A stretch of 64,000 nucleotides of DNA from an uncultured Draconibacterium sp. (GTDB taxonomy: Bacteria > Bacteroidota > Bacteroidia > Bacteroidales > Prolixibacteraceae): the NCBI RefSeq assembly GCF_963675585.1, contig NZ_OY776414.1:165001-229000 (forward strand). Direction: 5' to 3'. Positions 1 to 7,655 of this stretch are shown in pieces. How positions within the stretch are numbered: position 1 is the first letter of the stretch; the number at the start of each line of letters is the position of its first letter. The notes beneath the pieces were generated by a model. The model made no database searches. It was not told the origin of the DNA and saw nothing but the letters and a program-made list of their open reading frames with translations. Position numbers and translations under genes: made by a program.

Positions 1-1206
1 TTTGCAGTAGTACTGTCATCAATAATTACATTGGTAAATTTTTATTTGAAAGAAGACCATTCGATACTTAATGCCCAGCATTATGGCTTTATGCACCATA
101 TTCGTTTTAGCCTTCAAATCGATTTTTCGTTATTGATATTTGTACAGTTATTATTTGAACAGCGAAAAATATTAAATATCTATCAGAAAACAGGAATTGT
201 ACTTGCTGTGGGTATTTTAATCTCATTTTTGGTTTGGCATCAATCGTTAACCGGTATAATTACTTTATTAATAACAATATTCATTGCGCTGGTAATTTGG
301 TTTTTTAAGCATACCTCACCCAAAATAAAAGTAATTGGAGCCTTTGTGTTGGTGCTTAGTGTATTACTGCCAGCAGCTTATTTGTATTATGCCGTTAATC
401 GATATTATACATTCGATTCTATTGATCAAAATCAGTTATCGGAATTGACAGTTGAAGGCAACAAATACAGTCATGATTTAAAGAAAAAGGAAGTTGAAAA
501 CGGGCATTATGTGTGGTTATTTGTTTGTGATAAAGAATTAGAGGAAGAATGGAATAAACGGTCGGATTTAAAATACAATACACTCGATACGTTTGGTTAT
601 AACGTAAAATACACCTTAATACGCTATTTGGCATCGAAGAATTTACGGAAGGATGCTGCTGGAGTACAAGCTTTAACAGAAAGCGATGTTTCCAACATTG
701 AAAATGGAATAAGCAACTATTTACTGGCCGATATTGGGCTATCGCTTTATCCTCGAATATACGTTAGTATATGGGAGTTAGACTCTTATTATAGAACCGG
801 GAATGCAAACCATAGGTCGCTGGCACAACGAATTGAATATAGCAAGGCAGCGTTTTCAATTATTCAGGATAACTTTTGGTTAGGAGTTGGAACAGGCAAC
901 TGGAAAAAGGCGTATCGCGATTTTTATGTAAGCAGTAACTCGCAAATGGCGCCGGAACGTTATGGAAATGTGCACAATCAATATCTGAATTATATGGTTA
1001 AATTCGGATTAATTGGTTTACTATTAGTACTGTTTTTTATTTTCTATCCGGTACTTAAATCCAAAGAGTACCGAAATAAATTGTTTCTTTTATTTCTGGT
1101 AATTATGTTTATCGGAAACTTTGGTGATGCAAATTTTGAAACACACACCGGTTCAAACTTTTTTGTGTTTTTCTATTGTTTGTTTCTTACTCCAAAATCA
1201 ACGTAA
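1..1206 (+). CDS. O-antigen ligase/polymerase family protein (Wzy_C), 5'-truncated by window edge
   Basis: The frame is open from base 1, so about 400 C-terminal residues are seen and the start lies upstream. Several hydrophobic helices flank a long polar loop that carries a GVGTGNWKKAYRDFY segment followed by a NVHNQYLNYMVKFG segment. This large periplasmic loop with a G-x-G and an H-N-x-Y-L motif is characteristic of the O-antigen ligase (Wzy_C) superfamily. Such inner-membrane proteins polymerise or ligate lipid-linked surface glycans. Its last 9 bases overlap the convergent glycosyltransferase gene, so the two sit in one surface-polysaccharide locus. Whether it is a ligase (WaaL) or a polymerase (Wzy) cannot be decided from sequence alone. 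Confidence 0.8.
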   Translation, partial: FAVVLSSIITLVNFYLKEDHSILNAQHYGFMHHIRFSLQIDFSLLIFVQLLFEQRKILNIYQKTGIVLAVGILISFLVWHQSLTGIITLLITIFIALVIWFFKHTSPKIKVIGAFVLVLSVLLPAAYLYYAVNRYYTFDSIDQNQLSELTVEGNKYSHDLKKKEVENGHYVWLFVCDKELEEEWNKRSDLKYNTLDTFGYNVKYTLIRYLASKNLRKDAAGVQALTESDVSNIENGISNYLLADIGLSLYPRIYVSIWELDSYYRTGNANHRSLAQRIEYSKAAFSIIQDNFWLGVGTGNWKKAYRDFYVSSNSQMAPERYGNVHNQYLNYMVKFGLIGLLLVLFFIFYPVLKSKEYRNKLFLLFLVIMFIGNFGDANFETHTGSNFFVFFYCLFLTPKST

Positions 1207-2280
1207 AAGTTTTTCCCAGTCGTGAATGATTTTCTGTAACGAAAATTTGTGAATGACACTTTGCCGGGCAGTAGCACCCATTTCCATGCGTATTTCAGGA
1301 TTTTGAATCAGAAACAGGATTTTCTCTGCAAAAGAGTTGATGTCAGGGAAATCAATCAAAAAACCATTCTCCCCCGAAGTAATTATTTCAGGATTGCTGG
1401 TGAGGTTAAAAGCTACCGGAACAATTTGTTCGGCCATTGCTTCCACCATTGCGTTGCCGAAACCTTCCCATAACGACGGAAAAACAAAAATGTCAATTGC
1501 ACTTAAAAAACTTTTTACATCCGACTGAAAGCCAACCAACTTAATAAATTCCCCCAGCCTATTTTTTGATATAAGTGTATTTAATTCTTGTTCGAGCGGC
1601 CCACTTCCAGCAATAATTAGCTTAAACTGGATATTTTTTGCGCGCAGTATGTTAGCCAAATCAATCAGATATTTTTGCCCTTTTTGTTCTTCCAACCTTC
1701 CAACGTTGCCCAATATAATTTCATCATCCGTTTTAAACGATGTGTTTTTTACTGGTCTGCTATCCCATTCCTCGAAGTTTATCCCGCGATAAATCATGTG
1801 AACATTGTTTTCATTTAGCAGAGGTCGAAGCCTGGTGAGGAACGTATTTCGTGTGTTTTTTGAGTTCGGGACAATATGCGTAATAATTTTAGTAAACAAA
1901 TAGCGGTTGGTGAGACTGTTTTTTACAGGAACAGCCAATCCCCGCATGTAAACAATATTTTTAACTCCGGCTTGTTTTGCCGCCGGTCCGCCTGTTTTTA
2001 TGTCGTTAGGAGCATTTAAGAACAAGGTATCGATATGTTGTTGCTTAAAAAATGTTTTTAATATTCGGCGCTTTTGGGGACTGATAAAGGAAAGATTGCC
2101 AACTTTTAAATCGAAATACTGGAGTTTATTTTCCCGGGCCTTTTTTTCAAGTACTGAATCTGAAGAACATACAAGCCAAACATTGTAACCTGCATTTTTG
2201 AAATTTATGGCATATTCAAGATGGGCTTTTTCACCGCCACCCCAAAACTGTGTTGAATTAAAAAAACAAACGTTCTTCAT
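1198..2280 (-). CDS. Glycosyltransferase family 4 protein
   Basis: A 360-residue GT-B fold glycosyltransferase. The N-terminal half opens with a FNSTQFWGGGEKAHLEYA segment (glycine-rich acceptor-side loop), and the C-terminal half has the GRLEEQKGQKYLIDLA motif. It also has an EGFGNAMVEAMA stretch, which is the E-x7-E motif that contacts the nucleotide sugar in GT4 enzymes. It probably transfers a sugar during cell-surface polysaccharide assembly, since its 3' end overlaps that of the convergent O-antigen ligase-like gene. Donor and acceptor cannot be predicted. No signal peptide is seen, so it should act on the cytoplasmic face of the inner membrane. Confidence 0.88.
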   Translation of the reverse strand: MKNVCFFNSTQFWGGGEKAHLEYAINFKNAGYNVWLVCSSDSVLEKKARENKLQYFDLKVGNLSFISPQKRRILKTFFKQQHIDTLFLNAPNDIKTGGPAAKQAGVKNIVYMRGLAVPVKNSLTNRYLFTKIITHIVPNSKNTRNTFLTRLRPLLNENNVHMIYRGINFEEWDSRPVKNTSFKTDDEIILGNVGRLEEQKGQKYLIDLANILRAKNIQFKLIIAGSGPLEQELNTLISKNRLGEFIKLVGFQSDVKSFLSAIDIFVFPSLWEGFGNAMVEAMAEQIVPVAFNLTSNPEIITSGENGFLIDFPDINSFAEKILFLIQNPEIRMEMGATARQSVIHKFSLQKIIHDWEKLLR

Positions 2281-2351
2281 TTTTTCTGTATTTCTGTAAA
2301 AGTAATACTTTGCCTGTTTTTTTGTTATTTTGTTTCCAGAATTCAGAAAAT

Positions 2352-3134
2352 ATGAAACAACGAATCACATTTATCGGTGCAGGAAACCTGGCGACTCATC
2401 TTGCGCTTGAATTAAAAAATGCAGGTTACGAGATTTTGCAGGTGTACAGTCGTACCATTGAATCGGCAAAAATGCTGGCCGGTAAATTAGATGCCGAAGC
2501 CATTCAAACTACCAAGCTAATTTCACCCAATGCAGATATTTTTATTGTTGCCTTAAAAGATTCGGCGCTTGACGATGTTTTGTCCGGAATCGATTTTCAG
2601 AACAGTATCGTATTACATTGTTCAGGTAGTTTGCCACTCTCGGTATTACACAAGTATTCAAACAATACGGGTGTACTTTATCCTTTGCAGACTTTCTCAA
2701 AAGGCCGAAAAGTTGATTTTCGGAAAATACCGGTTTTTGTGGAAGCGAGTAATAATAAAACAGAAGATTTGCTATTTGAATTAGCTAAAAATATTTCGCC
2801 AAACGTATTGTTATATAATTCTGAAAAGCGCAAAAGTTTACACATCGCAGCTGTTTTTGCCTGCAACTTTGTAAATCACTTTTACACGCTGGCTGACGAT
2901 TTTCTTCAACAAAAGGAGATCCCATTTGAAGTGTTGCGGCCTTTAATTGAAGAAACGGCGCAGAAAGTACAGGAGATAAGCCCGGCAAGAGCACAGACAG
3001 GTCCTGCAGTTCGGTTTGACGAAAATATCATTAACGATCATTTACATCAATTAAATAATTTTCCGGAGCATCAGAAATTGTACAAGTCAATTTCAAAAAG
3101 TATTTTTGAGCATCATCAAGAAAAAAATAAGTAA
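2352..3134 (+). CDS. Rossmann-like / DUF2520 domain-containing protein
   Basis: A 260-residue protein starting MKQRITFIGAGNLATHLALEL, an N-terminal Rossmann dinucleotide-binding motif (GxGNxA). Its layout resembles pyrroline-5-carboxylate reductase and 6-phosphogluconate dehydrogenase families, with an all-helical DUF2520 C-terminal half from about residue 130. I chose ATG 2352 over an in-frame TTG at 2310 because the Rossmann strand begins right after it. The stop codon overlaps the start of the KdsC gene (TAATG), so they are translationally coupled. The substrate is unknown. The stable neighbourhood with kdsC and maf is, to my knowledge, common in Bacteroidota. Confidence 0.85.
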   Translation: MKQRITFIGAGNLATHLALELKNAGYEILQVYSRTIESAKMLAGKLDAEAIQTTKLISPNADIFIVALKDSALDDVLSGIDFQNSIVLHCSGSLPLSVLHKYSNNTGVLYPLQTFSKGRKVDFRKIPVFVEASNNKTEDLLFELAKNISPNVLLYNSEKRKSLHIAAVFACNFVNHFYTLADDFLQQKEIPFEVLRPLIEETAQKVQEISPARAQTGPAVRFDENIINDHLHQLNNFPEHQKLYKSISKSIFEHHQEKNK

Positions 3135-3664
3135 TGCCATTTTTTAAAGAAGAATTAAAAGAAGTAAAAGCCTTTGTTTTTGATGTCGACGGTGTTTTAT
3201 CGAAAGATACTTCACCATTAAACGAAGACGGCGATCCGGTTCGTACGGCAAATGTAAAAGATGGTTTTGCCATTAGAAGTGCTATAAAAGCTGGTTATCC
3301 GGTTGCAATAATTACCGGCGGATTTATAGAACGTGTTCGCCTGAGATACGAAAAATTAGGGGTTGAACATTTTTACGATAAAGCCAGAAATAAAGTAGAA
3401 TGTTTAAACGACTTTTTGTCGAAGACAGGAATTGATGCAAAAAATGTACTGTTTATGGGCGACGATTTGGTTGATTTTAGAGTGATGCATGAAGTTGGAT
3501 TACCCACTTGTCCCAAAGATGCTGTTCATGAGATTAAGGAAATTTCGAAATACATTTCTGACAAAAACGGTGGCGAAGGCTGTGTACGCGATGTAATCGA
3601 ACAGGCTCTTAAATCGCAACACAAGTGGTTTACAGAAGAAATGCTTCATTCAAGAGCTTTTTAA
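3134..3664 (+). CDS. kdsC: 3-deoxy-D-manno-octulosonate 8-phosphate phosphatase (KdsC-like HAD hydrolase)
   Basis: A 176-residue HAD superfamily member without a large cap domain. Motif I is DVDGVLS (nucleophile and acid/base aspartates near residues 17-19), motif II is IITGG, and motif IV is GDDLVDFRVM. KdsC enzymes dephosphorylate Kdo-8-phosphate to free Kdo, a core sugar of lipopolysaccharide; they work in the cytoplasm as tetramers. Size and motif pattern match the C0 subclass of HAD phosphatases. The start overlaps the upstream gene by one base and the maf gene follows within 2 bases, so the three form an operon. A related sugar-phosphate phosphatase role is the main alternative. Confidence 0.88.
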   Translation: MPFFKEELKEVKAFVFDVDGVLSKDTSPLNEDGDPVRTANVKDGFAIRSAIKAGYPVAIITGGFIERVRLRYEKLGVEHFYDKARNKVECLNDFLSKTGIDAKNVLFMGDDLVDFRVMHEVGLPTCPKDAVHEIKEISKYISDKNGGEGCVRDVIEQALKSQHKWFTEEMLHSRAF

Positions 3665-3665
3665 T

Positions 3666-4241
3666 ATGAATTGGTTTCCGCAATATAATTTTATCCTGGC
3701 ATCAAAATCTCCTCGTCGGCAACAACTTTTAAAATCATTAAATATTGATTTTGATGTTATTACGAAAGAAGTTGACGAGATTTATCCCGAAGGTCTTCAA
3801 CGAGAAGAAATTCCCGTATTTTTAGCTGAGCTAAAATCGAAACCTTTTATTCCCGAATTGTCTGATGAAGATTTACTGATTACGGCCGATACTGTAGTTT
3901 GTTTAGGTAACTCTGTTTTGGGTAAACCGCGTGATTACGACGAAGCATTCGCAATGCTTGAAAACTTGAGTGGAAAAGAACACCAGGTTATAACCGGAGT
4001 ATGTATCTCATCAAATAAAAAAATGAATTCGTTTTATTCGCTTTCCAATGTTCGCTTTAAAAAACTGTTACGCCCCGAAATAGAATATTATATAACCGAG
4101 TTTAAACCCTACGATAAAGCAGGAGCATACGGTATTCAGGAGTGGATAGGTACCATTGGAATTACACATATTGAGGGTTCTTTTTACAATGTAATGGGCC
4201 TGCCAATTCAAAAGTTGTACGAAGAAATTCAAAAATTTTAA
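3666..4241 (+). CDS. maf: Maf family nucleotide pyrophosphatase
   Basis: A 191-residue protein with the Maf signature ASKSPRRQQLL at residues 12-22 and the internal ADTVV motif with the catalytic aspartate. Maf proteins are cytoplasmic house-cleaning enzymes that hydrolyse dTTP, UTP and modified nucleotides, and in some bacteria affect septum formation. It starts 1 base after the kdsC stop and probably shares its transcript. Length and motif order are normal for the family. Substrate subclass (dTTP/UTP versus m7GTP) is not settled by what I can see. Confidence 0.92.
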   Translation: MNWFPQYNFILASKSPRRQQLLKSLNIDFDVITKEVDEIYPEGLQREEIPVFLAELKSKPFIPELSDEDLLITADTVVCLGNSVLGKPRDYDEAFAMLENLSGKEHQVITGVCISSNKKMNSFYSLSNVRFKKLLRPEIEYYITEFKPYDKAGAYGIQEWIGTIGITHIEGSFYNVMGLPIQKLYEEIQKF

Positions 4242-4365
4242 TTCCCTTTAAAAAAGGTTTCATTATTTAATGTGTTATTAAACAATACATTAAAAGGTTT
4301 TTTTTGGTTAACATATTTCGCATATAATTCGTAAATTGAATAGAAACTTAATTAAATTCAATAAT

Positions 4366-5367
4366 ATGAATTATCAGGTAAAGCTATTCATTTTACTTTT
4401 TCTTGCCAGTTTATTTGTGGGTGGATGTGCTCAAAAAGATCAACCTGTAGAGGTAGGCTTTTTAATTCATTCATTTGATAGAGAAAGGTGGGAAAACGAT
4501 CGAAATTATTTCGTTGAAAGTGTTAAGGAACTTGGTGGTACGGTAACCGTAATGGATGCAGAGAACGATGCAGACAAACAACTGGAACAAGCAAAAGAAT
4601 TACTTGCGAAAGGAGTTGATGTATTAGTTGTAGTACCAGTCGATCAGTTTGCTGCAGCTGCAATTGCAGAAGAAGCTCACAATAAAGATGTAAAGGTAAT
4701 TTCATATGACCGTTTGATAAAAAATTGCAAACTGGATTATTATGTATCAACTGATAATGTTGAGATTGGAGCTTTGCAGGCAAATTATTTAACCACAATT
4801 AAACCTACCGGAAATTACGCTATAATTGGTGGAGCATTACGCGATAACAACAGTCAGCTACTTTATTTAGGGCAGAGGAATGTGCTTCAACCACTGGTTG
4901 AAAAGGGTGATATTAATATTATTTATAACGAATTTACGAAATCCTGGGATGAAGACGAAGGCTACGAACACACCAAAAAACTTTTGAGTGGAGGTGAAAA
5001 GGTTGATGCAATTTTGGCAGGAAATGACGAATTAGCAATGGGAGTGATTAGAGCCTTGGAAGAAGCCGGAGTGGAGGGTGTTTTGGTTGCCGGAATGGAT
5101 GCAGATTTGCGTAATCTTCAGGAAATTGTGGCCGGACATCAAACTTGTACCGTGTACAAACCATATGAAAAAATGGCATCAACAGCGGCCGACCTTGCTA
5201 TGAAGTTGGGGCGATGTGAAGAGTGCGAAAAAACATATCAGACAGTTAGTAATGGTAAAATGTTAGTACCAACTGTATTTCATACCGGTATGATTGTAAA
5301 TCGTGAAAATTTGAAACTTACAGTTATCTCTGAAGGTTATCAGAGAGAAGAGGAGGTTTATAGGTAG
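4366..5367 (+). CDS. Sugar-binding periplasmic-type lipoprotein (xylose/ribose-binding-like)
   Basis: The 333-residue product begins with a lipoprotein signal ending in VGGC, so Cys21 should be lipidated. The body is a type I periplasmic binding fold: VGFLIHSFDRERWENDR at the N-terminus, VVVPVD and VISYDRLI in the middle, and LAGNDELAMGVIRALEEAG in the second lobe. This pattern is closest to D-xylose-binding XylF-type proteins. ATG 4366 is chosen over an in-frame TTG at 4336 because the signal peptide starts there. No ABC permease or ATPase gene lies nearby, so it may serve a distant transporter or act as a sensor. Confidence 0.82.
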   Translation: MNYQVKLFILLFLASLFVGGCAQKDQPVEVGFLIHSFDRERWENDRNYFVESVKELGGTVTVMDAENDADKQLEQAKELLAKGVDVLVVVPVDQFAAAAIAEEAHNKDVKVISYDRLIKNCKLDYYVSTDNVEIGALQANYLTTIKPTGNYAIIGGALRDNNSQLLYLGQRNVLQPLVEKGDINIIYNEFTKSWDEDEGYEHTKKLLSGGEKVDAILAGNDELAMGVIRALEEAGVEGVLVAGMDADLRNLQEIVAGHQTCTVYKPYEKMASTAADLAMKLGRCEECEKTYQTVSNGKMLVPTVFHTGMIVNRENLKLTVISEGYQREEEVYR

Positions 5368-5388
5368 ATTAGTTTAAGGTATTTTTAG

Positions 5389-5419
5389 AAGGGATTTTCG
5401 ACGAAAGTCCCTTTTTTTT
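5389..5419 (+). terminator. Intrinsic terminator after the sugar-binding lipoprotein gene
   Basis: An inverted repeat (AAGGGATTT with AAGTCCCTT, about 9 bp with one wobble pair) is followed directly by a run of eight T residues. It lies 22 bases after the stop at 5367, so it is well placed to end that transcript. Confidence 0.8.
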
Positions 5420-5482
5420 GCCCAAAAATGTTTCGGAACTTTCTTTTTAAGTCAATCTTTCAAAGTCAATTGCATCTTACAC

Positions 5483-5512
5483 TTGACCATTAACTACTTT
5501 TTTATACTTTTG
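5483..5512 (+). promoter_or_regulatory. Predicted Bacteroidota-type promoter for the flavin reductase gene
   Basis: TACTTTTG at 5505-5512 matches the -7 consensus TAnnTTTG of Bacteroidota primary sigma factors. TTG at 5483-5485 is spaced 19 bases upstream and fits the -33 element. It sits about 30 bases upstream of the predicted TTG start of the next gene. Confidence 0.6.
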
Positions 5513-5542
5513 CGGAGTTTTATTTAGAACAGGTCTTAATAA

Positions 5543-6187
5543 TTGAAGAAGCATAAAGTAAAAGAAGTCAGGAATTTAACCAGTTCGACCTTTGTTGTTA
5601 GGTTGGAGCGAAACGGAATGGTATTTCAAACCGGACAGTTTGTTCTTGTTGGAACAAAAGGGGCTGTTGAAAGGCGCGAATATTCCATTTACAGTGGCGA
5701 AAACGACGATTTTCTGGAAGTGCTGGTGCGTGAAGTGGAAGGTGGAAAGGTATCTGCAAAACTGAAAAAGCTGAAAGCAGAAGATACGCTTGATGTGGAT
5801 GGCCCTTTCGGATTTTTTAAATTCGATCCGGAAACATTTCAAAATCAGAAGTTTCTATTTATAGCCACCGGAACCGGAATTAGTCCGTTCCATGGTTTTG
5901 TAAAAACCTATCCTGAACTGAATTACCAATTGATACATGGTGTACGTTTTGCCGAAGAAGCCTACGATCATGCTGACTTTGATGAAAAAAGAATTGTTTT
6001 GTGTACTTCCGGAGATAAGCAGGGAGGTTTTAAGGGAAGGCTTACTGCATTTATACAGGAACAGGAAATTGACAATGAAACCAACTGTTTTTTGTGTGGT
6101 AACAGTGAAATGATTTATGAAGTGTTTGATATTTTAACTGCGAAGGGAGTTTCAACGTCAAACATTTATTCAGAAGTATATTTTTAA
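5543..6187 (+). CDS. FAD/NAD-binding oxidoreductase, ferredoxin-NADP reductase family
   Basis: A 214-residue flavoprotein reductase. The first half is the FAD beta-barrel with an RREYSIYSGEN segment (the R-x-Y-S flavin motif). The second half is the NAD(P) domain with a FIATGTGISPFHGF loop and a CGNSEMIYEVFDIL segment; it ends in EVYF with an aromatic C-terminus. The start appears to be TTG at 5543: an in-frame TAA lies immediately before it, and starting at the next ATG (codon 26) would cut off the first barrel strands. The enzyme should pass electrons between NAD(P)H and a ferredoxin or flavodoxin in the cytoplasm. It is a little shorter than typical FNRs. Confidence 0.82.
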   Translation: MKKHKVKEVRNLTSSTFVVRLERNGMVFQTGQFVLVGTKGAVERREYSIYSGENDDFLEVLVREVEGGKVSAKLKKLKAEDTLDVDGPFGFFKFDPETFQNQKFLFIATGTGISPFHGFVKTYPELNYQLIHGVRFAEEAYDHADFDEKRIVLCTSGDKQGGFKGRLTAFIQEQEIDNETNCFLCGNSEMIYEVFDILTAKGVSTSNIYSEVYF

Positions 6188-6256
6188 ATAAAATGTGGGC
6201 AGGTACGAGAGTAATATCTGTTCAGTTTAAATGAATTATTTTTAGGATTTAGAGAT

Positions 6257-6300
6257 TTGAAGTTTAAGTCTTCCGACTTCCGACTTCAGTCTTCCAACTT
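6257..6300 (+). repeat. CTTC-rich imperfect tandem repeat in the miaB leader
   Basis: Imperfect tandem copies of a CTTCCGA / CTTCAGT unit run up to 9 bases before the miaB start. A similar CTTC/GTCT repeat lies immediately upstream of the MsbA-like gene on the other strand (26613-26664), in the same orientation relative to its gene. Confidence 0.6.
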
Positions 6301-6308
6301 TTTTGGGT

Positions 6309-7655
6309 ATGAAATATCACGTAATAACCTTAGGGTGTCAAATGAATTTATCGGATAGTGAACGAGTAATTTCTGTGCTTGATGAAGCCGGGTACGAGTG
6401 GACCGATAATGAGGATGAAGCAGGATTAATTGGGATTTTGGCATGTTCGGTACGTCAAAAGGCTATCGATAAAGTGTATTCACGCATTCATAAATGGAAC
6501 AAGTGGAAAAACAATAAAAACCTGATCACTTTTATTTCGGGATGTATGCTTCCCGACGATCATGAGAAATTTTTGAAGTTGTTCGACATTACTTTTCAAA
6601 TGAAAGATTTGCCGACACTTCCTGAATTAATCAGTCAGTACGGTATTACTACGCCAACACACCTTAAAAGTGGAATTGATCCGCACAACGAAAATATAGA
6701 GGAGTTTTGGAATGTTGCTCCCAATTATCAATCCGATTTTGAAGCGTTTATTCCAATCCAAAATGGATGCGATAAGTTTTGTACATATTGTGCTGTTCCA
6801 TACACACGTGGTCGTGAGGTTTCGCGCCCGTCGAAAGATATTTTGGCCGAAGTAGCATTGTTGGTGGCACAGGGATTTAAATCGATTACTTTACTTGGTC
6901 AAAACGTAAATTCGTACGGTCTGGATAAAAAAGGAGAAGAGATTACTTTTCCACAGTTATTGCGCGAAATTGGCGAGTTGGGTAACCGAATGAAAAAGGA
7001 ATTCTGGTTGTATTTTACTTCGCCGCATCCGCGCGATATGACCGATGAAGTTATTGAGGTAATTGCCCAGTATCCTGTTTTGGGAAAACAAATTCATTTG
7101 CCCATGCAAAGCGGCGACGATAAAGTGTTAATGCGAATGAACCGCAAGCACAACATGGAAAAATACCGTCACATTGTACAAACCATTCGAACACTAATTC
7201 CCGAAGCCACTTTATTTACTGATGTAATTGTTGGTTTTACCGGCGAAACCGAAGAACAATTTGCTAATACGCAAAAGGCATTTCACGAGTTTAAGTTTAA
7301 CATGTCGTACACTGCCATTTATTCTCCACGTCCGGGAGCAACCAGTCACCGTTGGGTCGACGATATTCCGCAAGATGAAAAGAAACGCAGGTTGCATGCC
7401 CTAACCGAAGACTTGCGTGAACACAGTCTTCCATACAACCAGGCATTAATCGGAAAAACGATGCGTGTTTTGGTGCGCGGAACAGATCGAAAAGAAGGAC
7501 ATTTATCGTCGCATACCGAAGGAAAACTAATTGTACGTTTTGCTTCAACCGATGAAAGTTTGGTGGGGCAGTTTGTTGATTTAAAAATAACCGCAGCAAC
7601 CGATTTCTCAATGGAAGGCGAGTTAGTTACAGTAAAAACTGTAAGTTTAACTTAG
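6309..7655 (+). CDS. miaB: tRNA-2-methylthio-N6-dimethylallyladenosine synthase
   Basis: A 448-residue radical-SAM methylthiotransferase. The N-terminal UPF0004 domain has three cluster cysteines (C10 in LGCQMN, C46 in LACSVRQ, C79 in ISGCML). The radical-SAM core has CDKFCTYC (C154, C158, C161) followed by AVPYTRGREVSRP. A C-terminal TRAM segment (about 385-448) binds RNA. MiaB adds a methylthio group to i6A37 of tRNAs reading UNN codons, using two 4Fe-4S clusters. ATG 6309 is preferred to the in-frame TTG at 6303. Family length is normal. MtaB or RimO are less likely, given the CSVR motif and overall pattern. Confidence 0.93.
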   Translation: MKYHVITLGCQMNLSDSERVISVLDEAGYEWTDNEDEAGLIGILACSVRQKAIDKVYSRIHKWNKWKNNKNLITFISGCMLPDDHEKFLKLFDITFQMKDLPTLPELISQYGITTPTHLKSGIDPHNENIEEFWNVAPNYQSDFEAFIPIQNGCDKFCTYCAVPYTRGREVSRPSKDILAEVALLVAQGFKSITLLGQNVNSYGLDKKGEEITFPQLLREIGELGNRMKKEFWLYFTSPHPRDMTDEVIEVIAQYPVLGKQIHLPMQSGDDKVLMRMNRKHNMEKYRHIVQTIRTLIPEATLFTDVIVGFTGETEEQFANTQKAFHEFKFNMSYTAIYSPRPGATSHRWVDDIPQDEKKRRLHALTEDLREHSLPYNQALIGKTMRVLVRGTDRKEGHLSSHTEGKLIVRFASTDESLVGQFVDLKITAATDFSMEGELVTVKTVSLT

